In this document: one piece after another, positions 17,496 to 26,126 of the stretch
How the letters are laid out: the number at the start of each line of letters is the position of its first letter
Position numbering within the stretch: position 1 is the first letter of the stretch
Assembly: GCF_001618425.1 (NCBI RefSeq)
Contig: NZ_BDCU01000067.1
Coordinates: forward strand, 1 to 64,000
Source of the DNA: Nocardia fusca NBRC 14340
Lineage (GTDB): Bacteria > Actinomycetota > Actinomycetes > Mycobacteriales > Mycobacteriaceae
Length of the DNA: 64,000 nucleotides
Direction of reading: 5' to 3'
The notes under the pieces: model-generated
What the model saw: only the letters and a program-made list of their open reading frames with translations
Told to the model about the DNA's origin: nothing
Database searches by the model: none
Program-made: the position numbers and the translations under genes

Positions 17496-19048
17496 TTGTT
17501 CCCTGTCATCTGCGCACCCGTCATATTCGGCGGTATCCCGTCGTGTTGGATCATGGCGTCGCCGACCGAGAGTGTCGGACCTACGGCGAACAGCGAGATG
17601 ATGCTCCACGGCGCCGGGACCGGGTCACGCAGCGCCAGTGCGGTGAGCGATGGATCCTTCCCGCCGCCGGCCTTCAAATCCGCATCGATGCCGTAGCGGA
17701 CACCGCTGTCGGAGATCCAGAACAGCGATTCGCGCAGCGGTGAGCCGGGTTCGGCACCGGTGACCTGCACGAATTTGCCCGAGGTGCGGGGCAGGTAGGC
17801 GTAATCGGCGGTCATACCGCCCGAGTAGGGGGCGGTGACCAATCCAACGGTGCGGCCCTGTTCCTGCTTCGTGAGCGGCAGTTGCCTGCCGAAGAGCAAC
17901 CGGGTATGCGCATCCGGATCGGTACCCGTGCGCTCCCAGTGGTAGCAGGTGATCAGGTCGCGAATGGGATCGAGGACTTCGACCGACTCGGCCGGATAGG
18001 TCGCGGTGCCCGGCCAATCGCCGGGACGTAGGTTCGCCGCCGCCACATCCGGCCCGATCGTTGTCGTAGCGACCGCACCGTGTGAGTTCGCGTTGCGCAC
18101 GATGGACGCCAGCACCCCACTGACCCGCACCAGCCCGGAATTGGACACCAGGTAATAAGTGGCCGGCTGATTCGGCGTGGCAACCGTGACGATGGACCCG
18201 ACCACCGCGTCGAGCGCCGGTTTCAGCGTCGTGGGGGTGCCGGATCCAGGGACGTCCGGCACCCGGATCGGCGCGACCTCGGGTATCGCCCCCAGAAGTC
18301 CGGGCGAAGCGGCGGCCACCTGTGCGTGGCTGTCGATCCCGAGGGCAAGCATCACCGGTGAATCGGCGAGATTGATCTCGGCGCGTACTACGCCCTGTTC
18401 CGGATCGGAATACACGAGCCACGTCGCGTCCTCACCGCGGAGCAGCCGGGCCTGGCGGCCGCTCAGTTCGTGCACTGCATCGCCGTCGACGGTGAGCGGC
18501 CCGGCGATGGCGGTGGTGAGCACCGCCGAACGCGACAGTGTCGGCAGGCCGGTCTCCTGGTCGACCGGTGCCGCGGCACCGGTTCGGGCGGTGTCACAGA
18601 CGGTCCATTCGGAATCCTTCTCCGCCTCGTCGTTGATCTGCCCGGGCGCACCGGGTATTCCGACCCACGGGCCACGCGGATACTTCGCGAGCTCGGACTG
18701 CGACACCTCCACCGGTTTGGCCGGCTGCCCCACGATCAACCGGGCCGAGGTGAGGTTGAGGGCGGGATGCAGGCGTTCACCCAGCTTCACATACAGCGCA
18801 CCGGTGTCCTTTTCGGCCAGGATCGGCGAATTCCCGACCGGTTTCGCGGGTTTGAAGAACGCCAGCACCGCGGCTCCGGCGATCCCCACACAGGCCAGCG
18901 CCACCCCGACCGCCAGCGCGGTGGACCGGCCGCGGGAGGGGTCGTCGATCATCGAGGCGTCGCGACGGACCAGAGCATGCTCGATCCGATGTAACAGGAA
19001 CCGCCAACCCGAAACCTGGTGCTTGGTCACCACCCGGAAGCGTGCCAC
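17492..19048 (-). CDS. eccB: ESX core membrane protein EccB
   Basis: The 518-residue protein has a short cytosolic N-terminus with the EccB signature (VTKHQVSGWRFLLHRIEHALVRRD, read in two parts), one transmembrane helix (about 43-65) and a large periplasmic domain. EccB is the periplasmic part of the ESX complex. Its stop overlaps the eccC start. An inverted repeat (19110-19125) lies 62 bp upstream in the 102-bp gap after eccA. Confidence 0.93.
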   Translation of the reverse strand: MARFRVVTKHQVSGWRFLLHRIEHALVRRDASMIDDPSRGRSTALAVGVALACVGIAGAAVLAFFKPAKPVGNSPILAEKDTGALYVKLGERLHPALNLTSARLIVGQPAKPVEVSQSELAKYPRGPWVGIPGAPGQINDEAEKDSEWTVCDTARTGAAAPVDQETGLPTLSRSAVLTTAIAGPLTVDGDAVHELSGRQARLLRGEDATWLVYSDPEQGVVRAEINLADSPVMLALGIDSHAQVAAASPGLLGAIPEVAPIRVPDVPGSGTPTTLKPALDAVVGSIVTVATPNQPATYYLVSNSGLVRVSGVLASIVRNANSHGAVATTTIGPDVAAANLRPGDWPGTATYPAESVEVLDPIRDLITCYHWERTGTDPDAHTRLLFGRQLPLTKQEQGRTVGLVTAPYSGGMTADYAYLPRTSGKFVQVTGAEPGSPLRESLFWISDSGVRYGIDADLKAGGGKDPSLTALALRDPVPAPWSIISLFAVGPTLSVGDAMIQHDGIPPNMTGAQMTGNK

Positions 19049-19109
19049 CGGTATACGTTCCTTCCGCCGACCTCGGCCACAACCTAACGCGCACGCCCGA
19101 ACCGACCAC

Positions 19110-19125
19110 TCCCCAGAATTGGGAA
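19110..19125. promoter_or_regulatory. TCCCC-N6-GGGAA inverted repeat, site c
   Basis: TCCCC (19110-19114), AGAATT, GGGAA (19121-19125) in the gap between eccA and eccB, 62 bp before the eccB start. Confidence 0.6.
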
Positions 19126-19150
19126 CAGTCGGCCGGGAGGGTGGCGGGCG

Positions 19151-20908
19151 CTACTTTCCGACCGGCGCCAACCCCTGCAGCGCGGCGGTGATGTCGAAGG
19201 CGTCGATGGTCATCAGTTCTTCGTCGGTGAGCGCGGCGATATCCACATTGTCACGAGTGAACCGGAAATCCCGTTCCGCCTCGGCGGCCTCCACGACATT
19301 GCGCACGAAGCGACCGTTACCGGCGAGGTCGATGAGGCGGCGGCCGTTCTTGCTCTGCTCCGACATCATCGTGCAGCGGTCGCGCAGGACCTCCCGTGCC
19401 TGATCCGACAGGATCGAATCCTTCTTGCCGGCGATGTGGTCGGCGATCTGGACGAGTTCGTCCGGGTCGTAGCTGGGGAACCGGACCCGCTTGGTGAAAC
19501 GTGACGACAGACCTTCGTTCGACTGCAGGAACCTGTCGATCTCGGCCTCGTAACCGGCGATGATCACGACCAGCTTGCTCCGGTCGTTCTCCATCCGGGC
19601 CAGCAGCGTATCGACTGCTTCCTTACCGAAGGCGTCACCACCGGACAGGCCCTCCTGGATCAGGGTGTAGGCCTCGTCGATGAAGAGCACGCCACCGAGC
19701 GCGGAGTCGATCAGCGCATTGGTCTTGGGTGCGGTATGGCCGAGATGGGTGCCGACCATATCGTTACGCGATGCCTCGATGACCTCGGCGTTCTCGACCA
19801 CGCCGAGCCCGGCGAAGATCTTGGCGATAACTCGCGCGATGGTGGTCTTACCGGTACCGGGCGGCCCGGAGAAGATGAGGTGATTCGATCGTGAGTCGAC
19901 CGCCAGGCCGCGCTTGGCCCGGACCTGGTCCATCAGTACACCGGATTTGAGCCGATCCACCTGTTCCTTGACCGAATCCATGCCGATCTGCGATTGCAGC
20001 AGCTTGGATGCCTCTTCCAGCAGTTCGTCGCGTTCGGCCTTGGCCGCGCTCGCCGCCACCTCGGCGGGATCGTCACCGGATTTGGGATCCCAGATATCGG
20101 TCCGGGAGGCGATCACAGCCGGAGTGGTGACCTCGAGCCGGAAATTCTTGTCCCGCACCGCCTGCTGCCAGTCCGGCCGGTTGGGCCACAGCCCCGACCC
20201 CTGCAGGCCCTTGAGGATCTTGTCGGCCGCGTCGTGCTCGCCGTTGTGCCGCAGAATCATGCCGAGCAGATAGTGCGCATCGGCCCAGATATAGGACAGA
20301 CTCCCGGACTGACTGTCCTCCACGATCCGCTGTGCCCGCGGCAACGCCTCCCCGAATCTGCCGAGATGCGCCAGCGCACTGGCCGCCATCAGTTCGGCGG
20401 CGATATCGAGCAGACCGTCCTCGAGCACTGTCTTCGCGGCGCGGGCGGTGAGTACATCGGGCCAGCGCCCGGTCCGGTAGAACAGGGCGATCCGCGCGAA
20501 ATCGGCGACATCGTCACCGCGCACCTCGTCCAGAATCGCGGCCGCTTCTTGCCATTCACCCCCGTCCGCGTACGCACACGCCTGCGCGATGGCGATCTGA
20601 TCGCGATCGGCCATGGCGACCCGCAGGCCGAAGACGCCTATTTCGACCTGGCACCACAGCGCCCGGTCCACCAGGCCGGCGCGCTGCTGATCGCGGTAGA
20701 GATTGTGCGAGGAGCGGTAAGCACCGTAGATGACCTCGGACGTGACCTCCCCCGCCATGGCTCGTCCCAGCCAGGCGTCACACATATCCGGATCGATATC
20801 CGTGGCCGCCGTGAACGCCGCGCGGGCGTGCTCTTCGTTGCGCACCCCACCGGCGACCAATCCCAAACTCTGCACGCCCGTGTAGAACGCGTCTTCGGCC
20901 GCTGACAA
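19151..20908 (-). CDS. eccA: ESX AAA+ ATPase EccA
   Basis: The cytosolic protein has 585 residues, with a TPR-like N-terminal half (about 1-280) and a CbxX/CfqX-type AAA+ domain. Walker A is GPPGTGKTT (about 348) and Walker B is VLFIDEAYTL. EccA is thought to recycle EspG and PE/PPE chaperone complexes and is found in ESX-1, -2, -3 and -5 but not in ESX-4. An inverted repeat lies 76 bp upstream, and a second, unrelated dyad is 420 bp upstream. Confidence 0.93.
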   Translation of the reverse strand: MSAAEDAFYTGVQSLGLVAGGVRNEEHARAAFTAATDIDPDMCDAWLGRAMAGEVTSEVIYGAYRSSHNLYRDQQRAGLVDRALWCQVEIGVFGLRVAMADRDQIAIAQACAYADGGEWQEAAAILDEVRGDDVADFARIALFYRTGRWPDVLTARAAKTVLEDGLLDIAAELMAASALAHLGRFGEALPRAQRIVEDSQSGSLSYIWADAHYLLGMILRHNGEHDAADKILKGLQGSGLWPNRPDWQQAVRDKNFRLEVTTPAVIASRTDIWDPKSGDDPAEVAASAAKAERDELLEEASKLLQSQIGMDSVKEQVDRLKSGVLMDQVRAKRGLAVDSRSNHLIFSGPPGTGKTTIARVIAKIFAGLGVVENAEVIEASRNDMVGTHLGHTAPKTNALIDSALGGVLFIDEAYTLIQEGLSGGDAFGKEAVDTLLARMENDRSKLVVIIAGYEAEIDRFLQSNEGLSSRFTKRVRFPSYDPDELVQIADHIAGKKDSILSDQAREVLRDRCTMMSEQSKNGRRLIDLAGNGRFVRNVVEAAEAERDFRFTRDNVDIAALTDEELMTIDAFDITAALQGLAPVGK

Positions 20909-20983
20909 CTCGGACTTCCCTTCCGCCGACCCTCGCCTGCTGGCAGGTTAAGCCACCCGGGGGCGCCGGTAGGCGTCGGGTAT

Positions 20984-20999
20984 TTCCCGGCACTGGGAA
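20984..20999. promoter_or_regulatory. TTCCC-N6-GGGAA inverted repeat, site d
   Basis: TTCCC (20984-20988), GGCACT, GGGAA (20995-20999), perfect arms, 76 bp upstream of eccA. Confidence 0.65.
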
Positions 21000-21327
21000 G
21001 TAGGCGCGCGAAACGCCGTCGGTCGAGTATTCGTCGCCGAAATCGGACGGGCGGTCCGGCACGGGCGTGAATCCGGACGAAAGCCGCACCACCCAACAAA
21101 GCACGAGCCCATCAGGGAACGAGCCGTAGTCCAACGATAAAATACCGGGCCGGTTTTGTGCCAGACCCCAGCACCCCGCCGTCGACAACCGGCGGGAGAC
21201 CACATCCCGAATGCGTTGGACTGCGCATGAAATAGTCTGGCAGGACTCATATTCGGCGTCGGCGGCGACAGCCCCGCCCGGCTACCCGCCCGCTATCCGA
21301 ACCGGACAAATTTCCCGCTCCTGATAA

Positions 21328-21353
21328 TAGTGCCGTTGTTGAACGGCACATTA
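21328..21353. promoter_or_regulatory. 26-bp dyad operator, copy 2
   Basis: The arms are ATAGTGCCGTT (21328-21338) and AACGGCACATT (21343-21353) with spacer GTTG; the inner 9 bp of the arms are perfectly complementary. The right arm is the exact reverse complement of the left arm of copy 1. It lies 420 bp upstream of eccA, on the side away from the gene ending at 21551. Confidence 0.65.
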
Positions 21354-21550
21354 TTTGCGGCTATAGTTGGCGGCAGGTCACCAGTTCCCTCATCCCTGAT
21401 GACCTATTCCGCGGCGGCCGATGGAAACAGCGAGCCATCGGCCGCCGCACCCGAGGCGCCCGATCGAGCGAAGGCCGATTGCGCTCCGGGCCCGGCCGGA
21501 GATAGGCGTAAGCGCCCGGCCGGAGCGGCTGCGGAGGTACGCAGATCCGT

Positions 21551-23293
21551 TCACCCGCGCGGCGGCGGACCTTCGTCCGCGCGAACCGGCGCGGACACCA
21601 CCGGCCCGCCGGTCTCCGATTGGTGCGCCCGGCCCGCCGATTCCCGTGCCTCGCTGTCCTTCCCTCCGGTGCCGTCCTTCCGATCCCGGTCGGCCGGTAC
21701 AACGGGCGGTGGCGCATCCCCCTCCGCCGCCACAGCGGGAACCGCCGGCGCGGTGCGCTCGGCGGGCTTACCCCACGGCGTACGCGCCGGTGCGGACGCC
21801 GCGGCCGGTCGAGCCGACCAAGGGTTCTGCCGGGCGGGCCTCCGCCGACCGCCCGCGGTACGGCCCGGCTTCTCCCCGTCGGTCCCGCGGCGGCGACCGC
21901 GTCCCCCGGGTGCGGTGTTCCCGGATCCGGCGGGCGATCCACCCGGCGCGGACGCCTGACGATTCCACGGGCTGGCCGGGCCGCCGCCACTTCCGGTCGA
22001 CGCGCTCCCGGGATCACCGATCCGGCCGGGCGGAATGCTCGTGGCGTCCACGCCCCGGGCCGAATCCGCACCACCCGAACTGCCTCCCTGCGCCGACTGC
22101 TCGACCCGACCCCCCGCGTCGCCCGGGTTCGCGCCGGACGACGCCGGCGTCCGGGTAGTGGCGGACTCCGGCTCTTGGCCGCCCACGACCGGTGGCCGTT
22201 CCCCACGAGACTCCGCCGATTGCGCGTCGACCGCGGGACTCTCGGCGGTGGGACCCGGAGTCTGCAGATCCCCGGTCTGCCCCGGTCCGGTTCCGGGGCT
22301 CGCGCCCGGCACACCACTCTGCCCGGCAGCGGCCGGCCCCGCCGCAGGCGAACCCGTCGTACTCGGCGGCGGAGCCTCCGCCGCCGGGGACCTCTCGTCG
22401 GCGCGAACAGGCGCTCCCGCGTCCTGGGCAGGCACTGGGCCGGCGGTGGTCCCGGGTATCCAGTTCCGCGGCGTAGCGGCCACTTCCTGCTGAACCGGTG
22501 CGCCCGCAACCGGGGTGTTCGAGGGTCCGCCCGACTGGGTCACCGGAGCACTCGCAGCGGGCAGGCCCACCGGCGTCGTGAAATCGAGCGCCGCGACACC
22601 GGTGGCGAACTTCTCCGCGTGTTTCATGATGTCGTCGGCGTGGTCGTCGAGGACCTGGGCGTAGCGGCGCACCTCGTCGGGATCGATGTACACGACGTCC
22701 TTGCCGCCGGTGTCGACGCCCAGCAGATCGGCGGTGGTGTTGTAGACCACGCCGTTGATCATGTCCGCGACCGCGTCCTCGAGCGGCTCGATGGCCATAC
22801 CCAGGACCTCGGCCACGATGTAGCCGATGAGCATCTCCTCCATGGCCTTGACCAGCTGCCGGGCCGCGAGTGAAATGGACTGGCTCAGTGCCACAGAGGC
22901 CCCCGAGGTCGCCACGGTGGCTGCCATCGCCCCGGCATAGGCGGCCGCCAGCACCGCGAGCTCGGTCAGTACCACCACCTTCACCGCGGTGATCACCTCG
23001 GCCGCGATCTCCAGCGCCGTCGCCACGGCCCGGCACAACTCGTCGAGCCTTTCCATATGCGACGAACTCAAGCTCGCCCAGGACGCCACCAGCGCGCGAT
23101 ACGACTGCCCCTGGTAGACCGATCCCATGTCGGTGATCGCGCCGGTCGCCGCGCCGTGGGTCGCAGCGACCTCGTCGGCGAAAGTACGGACGTGACCGGC
23201 CAGTTCCCGAACCTGGTCCTCGTTGATATCCGGATACGGGACGCCGATGAAGTTCAGGAACATCGCCACTTCGTGTGGTATCTCGATAGCCAA
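21551..23293 (-). CDS. CpnT-like N-terminal domain protein with disordered C-terminus, no toxin domain
   Basis: The protein has 580 residues. The first 240 or so are helical and resemble the WXG100-like N-terminal module of CpnT and of actinobacterial polymorphic toxins (IPHEVAMFLNFIGVPYPDI, then SVYQGQSYRALVASWA). In those proteins this module directs export through a type VII system. The remaining 340 residues are Pro/Gly/Ala/Ser-rich with no recognisable toxin fold. It is the downstream partner of the NlpC/P60 gene (24-bp gap). It could be an exported structural or adaptor protein; a C-terminal activity cannot be excluded from sequence inspection alone. Confidence 0.65.
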   Translation of the reverse strand: MAIEIPHEVAMFLNFIGVPYPDINEDQVRELAGHVRTFADEVAATHGAATGAITDMGSVYQGQSYRALVASWASLSSSHMERLDELCRAVATALEIAAEVITAVKVVVLTELAVLAAAYAGAMAATVATSGASVALSQSISLAARQLVKAMEEMLIGYIVAEVLGMAIEPLEDAVADMINGVVYNTTADLLGVDTGGKDVVYIDPDEVRRYAQVLDDHADDIMKHAEKFATGVAALDFTTPVGLPAASAPVTQSGGPSNTPVAGAPVQQEVAATPRNWIPGTTAGPVPAQDAGAPVRADERSPAAEAPPPSTTGSPAAGPAAAGQSGVPGASPGTGPGQTGDLQTPGPTAESPAVDAQSAESRGERPPVVGGQEPESATTRTPASSGANPGDAGGRVEQSAQGGSSGGADSARGVDATSIPPGRIGDPGSASTGSGGGPASPWNRQASAPGGSPAGSGNTAPGGRGRRRGTDGEKPGRTAGGRRRPARQNPWSARPAAASAPARTPWGKPAERTAPAVPAVAAEGDAPPPVVPADRDRKDGTGGKDSEARESAGRAHQSETGGPVVSAPVRADEGPPPRG

Positions 23294-23317
23294 GGGCGAG
23301 AGTTCCGCTCAGACGAT

Positions 23318-24280
23318 TCAGACGACCCGTACCACGACAGCACTGGGTGGCATGGGCGAATAGGTAACCGTGGCACCGGAATAGGGCGCCTCGATCACCA
23401 TACCGTTGCCGGCGGCGAGTTGAACATGTTCCGGCCCACGAGAGCTGAACGACGCCGCCGGGAACACCAGATCACCGGCGCGCACCTCACGGGGATCGAT
23501 CCGTTCACCGGCGTAGATCTGATCGTAGGTGGTCCGCGGCAGGACCACCTCGCCGTTGGTGGCCTGCGCGATGGCGTACTGGGTCAGCCCGGAGCAGTCG
23601 AAACCGCCCCCGCTGGGCCCGCCGGCGCCACCGCCACCCCAGATATAAGGCAGGCCGAGCGCACCGTCGGCGGCCTGCGCGGCCCGCCCGCCTCGGGTCT
23701 TGTCCCAGTTGCGGCGTATACCGCGCCGGGTGGGCTGATTCGCGGCCTGTTGACCGGACACCATGCGGGGGCGCCGCCGCCGCCTTTTCCGGGGCGGGGT
23801 GGACGCTTTTCGAGTGCGCTCGGCGAGCGCCACCGGCGGCATTATCTGAGCCGCCTGTCTGCGTGCCGCGTCGATATCGGCGTTCACCTGCCTGGTCGCG
23901 TTTGTGATGGTCTGCTGGGCCGAATCGAGTATGGCCGGGCCGCTGAACCGGGTGTCACCGATAGTGGTGATGGCCTGAATCCGCGCCTGGAGATCCGAGA
24001 TCTGACTGCTCAGCACCCCGCGCCCGTTCAGCGTCCCGGCCCCCGACTCACCGACGGTCTTGGTGACGACACCGTCCCGCCCGTATTGGGTGTCGAGCAC
24101 CGTACGCTGGATGCCCAGCGCGTCACCGTAGCCGCGGGCACCCCCACCGGACAGCCGGGAGACGTCCGCCGCCATGGATTGCGCGAGCACGGCGGCCGCA
24201 CGTTCGGACGGCTGCCCGGCCCCGTACAGCCCGAGCAGCTCGCGCAACACACCGTGCACATCATCGGTCAGTGCCGGCAT
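23318..24280 (-). CDS. NlpC/P60 cell-wall hydrolase with N-terminal helical domain
   Basis: The protein has 320 residues. The N-terminal 160 or so are helical; a basic linker (RKRRRRRP) leads to an NlpC/P60 domain (about 200-320). The catalytic Cys is in FDCSGLTQYA and the His in PEHVQLAAGNG, followed by VIEAPYSG. Such enzymes cleave peptidoglycan stem peptides. I see no signal peptide, so export is probably through the ESX system. The second NlpC/P60 gene of the locus is at 41803-43245. The upstream region up to 24472 is shared with a divergent gene. Confidence 0.8.
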   Translation of the reverse strand: MPALTDDVHGVLRELLGLYGAGQPSERAAAVLAQSMAADVSRLSGGGARGYGDALGIQRTVLDTQYGRDGVVTKTVGESGAGTLNGRGVLSSQISDLQARIQAITTIGDTRFSGPAILDSAQQTITNATRQVNADIDAARRQAAQIMPPVALAERTRKASTPPRKRRRRRPRMVSGQQAANQPTRRGIRRNWDKTRGGRAAQAADGALGLPYIWGGGGAGGPSGGGFDCSGLTQYAIAQATNGEVVLPRTTYDQIYAGERIDPREVRAGDLVFPAASFSSRGPEHVQLAAGNGMVIEAPYSGATVTYSPMPPSAVVVRVV

Positions 24281-24412
24281 GCGATCAGCTCACCCTCGCT
24301 CATCGCACCGACTTACCTCTCTGCCCCAGCACCCCGGGCAATTCCTCGGCAATCAAGCCTATGTTGTCCGTTCGACTATGCGACAACACGCGAATGAACG
24401 GCATTTCTCCTA

Positions 24413-24428
24413 TTCCCATCTCTAGGAA
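24413..24428. promoter_or_regulatory. TTCCC-N6-AGGAA inverted repeat, site h
   Basis: TTCCC (24413-24417), ATCTCT, AGGAA (24424-24428), in the 191-bp divergent region. It is 44 bp upstream of the plus-strand start at 24472 and 133 bp upstream of the minus-strand start at 24280. Confidence 0.5.
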
Positions 24429-24471
24429 GACAACACAATGAAGAAGACATCACGGGAGGCGACGGCAGCGG

Positions 24472-25593
24472 ATGGATACAGCGACGGCAGACGCGGATAT
24501 CGACACCCCCGGAACGCAACCGGACGATCGGCGGCACCCAGGCGGCCTCCGCCCGGGTGACCCACGCCCCGGTCGGCCGGTCCCCGGCGCCCCGGAGGAC
24601 CGGCCGACCACCCTGATGAGCAGAACGGATCCCGCCACCGGCAAACCCGTCGCGGCGAGCGCCGACGGTCCGGCCACCGAGGGCGGGTTACTGGTCGCCG
24701 AGCGAGCGGGCCCCGCGAAGCCATTGCACAAGGTCGAGCTGGTTCGGATGAAGGTGGACTCCGAAACCAACAGTATCGTGAACAATTTCATAGCCGACGC
24801 CGAGGACGCGATGCAGAAATCGGTGGACGTGCTCGGGTTCGGCCGGTCCGATCCCCCACCTCCGCCGCGCGGTGGCAGAACGCCGACCAAGGTCCAGGCC
24901 GCGTATATGCCGGGCTCGGGCAAGGGCGTCGAGTTGTACAAGCAGCAGGTGTCCTCGGCGAGCGCGCGACAGGATTCGCTGGTCGATATGGACTCGCAGG
25001 TGGACGGAACCTCGCAGGTGGTCGCCGCCGAACAGGCACAGACGCTGCTGAAGATCGTTCATATCGAAGGCGACTTGAACGCCGCCTTGCTGACGGTCGC
25101 GTCGAAGAAGCTCAGTTCCACCGAAGCGGCCGCGGTGATGGACCATATCGCCGCAGCGGTGGTGAAGGTGGACGAAGTGGTCACGGCCGCCCAGGACGTG
25201 AACGTCGGCGCCGCCGGCGGTGGATCCGGTTCGGGTGGGTCCACCGGTGGCGGAACCGGTGGCGCCGCCGGTGCCGCGGGAGCGGCGGCGGGCGGTCTCG
25301 GTTCCATGCTGCCGATGCTGGCCATGCTGCCGATGGCGCTCATGCCCATGCTCGGCCAGCTGCCCGAGCTCCTCGGTCAGAACAAAGACAAAGACAAAGA
25401 CGGGGAGGACGAGGACGAGCCCGAAGGGCAGCCCGCCCCCTCGGCCCAGGTCGCAGCCTCCGACCCGACGGCACCCGCTCCGCCCGGCGGCGCGACGCCC
25501 ACACCGGGCGAGAATCCAGCGCCGAATCCGGGTTCGACCGACCCGCAGAACAATATTCCGTACGGCCCGACAACTCCCAGCAAACAGGTCTAG
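24472..25593 (+). CDS. Helical ESX-locus protein, DUF4226-like
   Basis: The protein has 373 residues and unknown function. A Pro/Arg-rich N-terminus (about 1-110) precedes a helical domain (about 145-240: LYKQQVSSASARQ, DSLVDMDSQVDG, AAAVMDHIAAAV), a Gly/Ala/Met-rich stretch (LPMLAMLPMALMPMLGQLP) and an acidic then Pro-rich tail. The helical domain follows the pattern of segments in the NlpC/P60 proteins at 23318 and 41803, so these may be variants of one exported family, this one without the hydrolase. It is divergent from the NlpC/P60 gene and shares its promoter region. The start has GGGAGG upstream. Confidence 0.6.
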   Translation: MDTATADADIDTPGTQPDDRRHPGGLRPGDPRPGRPVPGAPEDRPTTLMSRTDPATGKPVAASADGPATEGGLLVAERAGPAKPLHKVELVRMKVDSETNSIVNNFIADAEDAMQKSVDVLGFGRSDPPPPPRGGRTPTKVQAAYMPGSGKGVELYKQQVSSASARQDSLVDMDSQVDGTSQVVAAEQAQTLLKIVHIEGDLNAALLTVASKKLSSTEAAAVMDHIAAAVVKVDEVVTAAQDVNVGAAGGGSGSGGSTGGGTGGAAGAAGAAAGGLGSMLPMLAMLPMALMPMLGQLPELLGQNKDKDKDGEDEDEPEGQPAPSAQVAASDPTAPAPPGGATPTPGENPAPNPGSTDPQNNIPYGPTTPSKQV

Positions 25594-26126
25594 AGCATAT
25601 GCCGTAGCCGGTTTCCCCTGGCTGTCCGGGAACGAGCGCACCCCCACGCTCTATGTGCCTCCGCGTCGACGGCTCGGACAGCGTGCTACCGACAGTACGG
25701 ACCACCCGCGCTGGATCCGAGCGGTACTGCGAACCAGCCGACGATGCATGCCCGGCTCACTCATCGGCCCGAGTCTTCGGCGGCGTTCTCCGGGCGCCGA
25801 AGCCGATGTTCCCGAACGGCCTCCGCAGGCGGGTGAATCCCCTGTGCCCGGGTGAGCCGCGACCACCTACCAGTTGGGCGATATCCGGCCACGTCTGCCG
25901 TCAGGGCTGTTCAGAACGAATTTCATCAGGGGCCGGTGCACTCATACCGGAACCGGCGGCGGTCGCGGACGATCTGGCGCGGCTCACCGAACAGAGTCTG
26001 CTGACCGCCGTCATGTCCGGGTCGGGTACTCGGTACCGGGCCCGGCGGCATCGATTGCTCTCGCGGCGCGGCTTCCCGCAGGCAGACCCTCCGCATGAGA
26101 CGAAGCGGAGGTCTGCCATCGCGATC
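25594..26126. other. 533-bp gap between converging genes; no intact gene
   Basis: This gap lies between the stop of the plus-strand gene at 25593 and the stop of the minus-strand gene at 26127. The only recognisable content is a short relic at 25935-26064, described separately. Composition is like coding DNA, which fits a decayed gene. Confidence 0.5.
25935..26064 (+). pseudogene. Relic of an AfsR/LuxR-type ATPase regulator
   Basis: One plus-strand frame reads DDLARLTEQSLL, then SGSGTRYRARRHRLL. This fits the consensus (LARLVDKSLL, then GTRYRMLETIR) that follows the NB-ARC-like ATPase in AfsR/SARP and LuxR-type regulators. No start, ATPase or DNA-binding domain is found around it, so if the match is real it is a fragment left after decay or rearrangement. 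The call rests on about 40 codons and is tentative. Confidence 0.3.

Larger units (their letters stand above)
20909..21550. other. 642-bp region upstream of eccA, no convincing gene
   Basis: This region carries both operator types of the locus (20984-20999 and 21328-21353) and is the likely promoter or leader of eccA. Two minus-strand frames, starting at 21250 and 21203, look non-coding (Cys/Trp/Arg-rich, running into eccA in another frame). The distance from the dyad to 21250 (78 bp) equals that from the other dyads to real starts, so a small undetected gene here cannot be fully excluded. Confidence 0.5.

Noticed and set aside
14109..17696. Long plus-strand frames opposite eccC (for example 14109-15296 and 16533-17696)
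   Set aside because: Arg/His/Gln-rich shadow frames with no domain; eccC on the other strand is certain.
21203..21250. Small minus-strand frames starting upstream of eccA (to 20778 and 20948)
   Set aside because: They read into eccA in a different frame, are rich in Arg, Cys and Trp and lack a ribosome-binding site. The spacing to the dyad is suggestive but not enough.
24363..24387. GTTGTC ... GACAAC inverted repeat in the 24280-24472 divergent region
   Set aside because: A single occurrence with a 13-bp spacer; it may be a local hairpin or operator but nothing else supports it.
25613..25632. TTCCC and GGGAA arms after the DUF4226-like gene
   Set aside because: The spacer is 10 bp instead of 6 and the site follows a gene end rather than preceding a start, so I did not count it in the repeat family.
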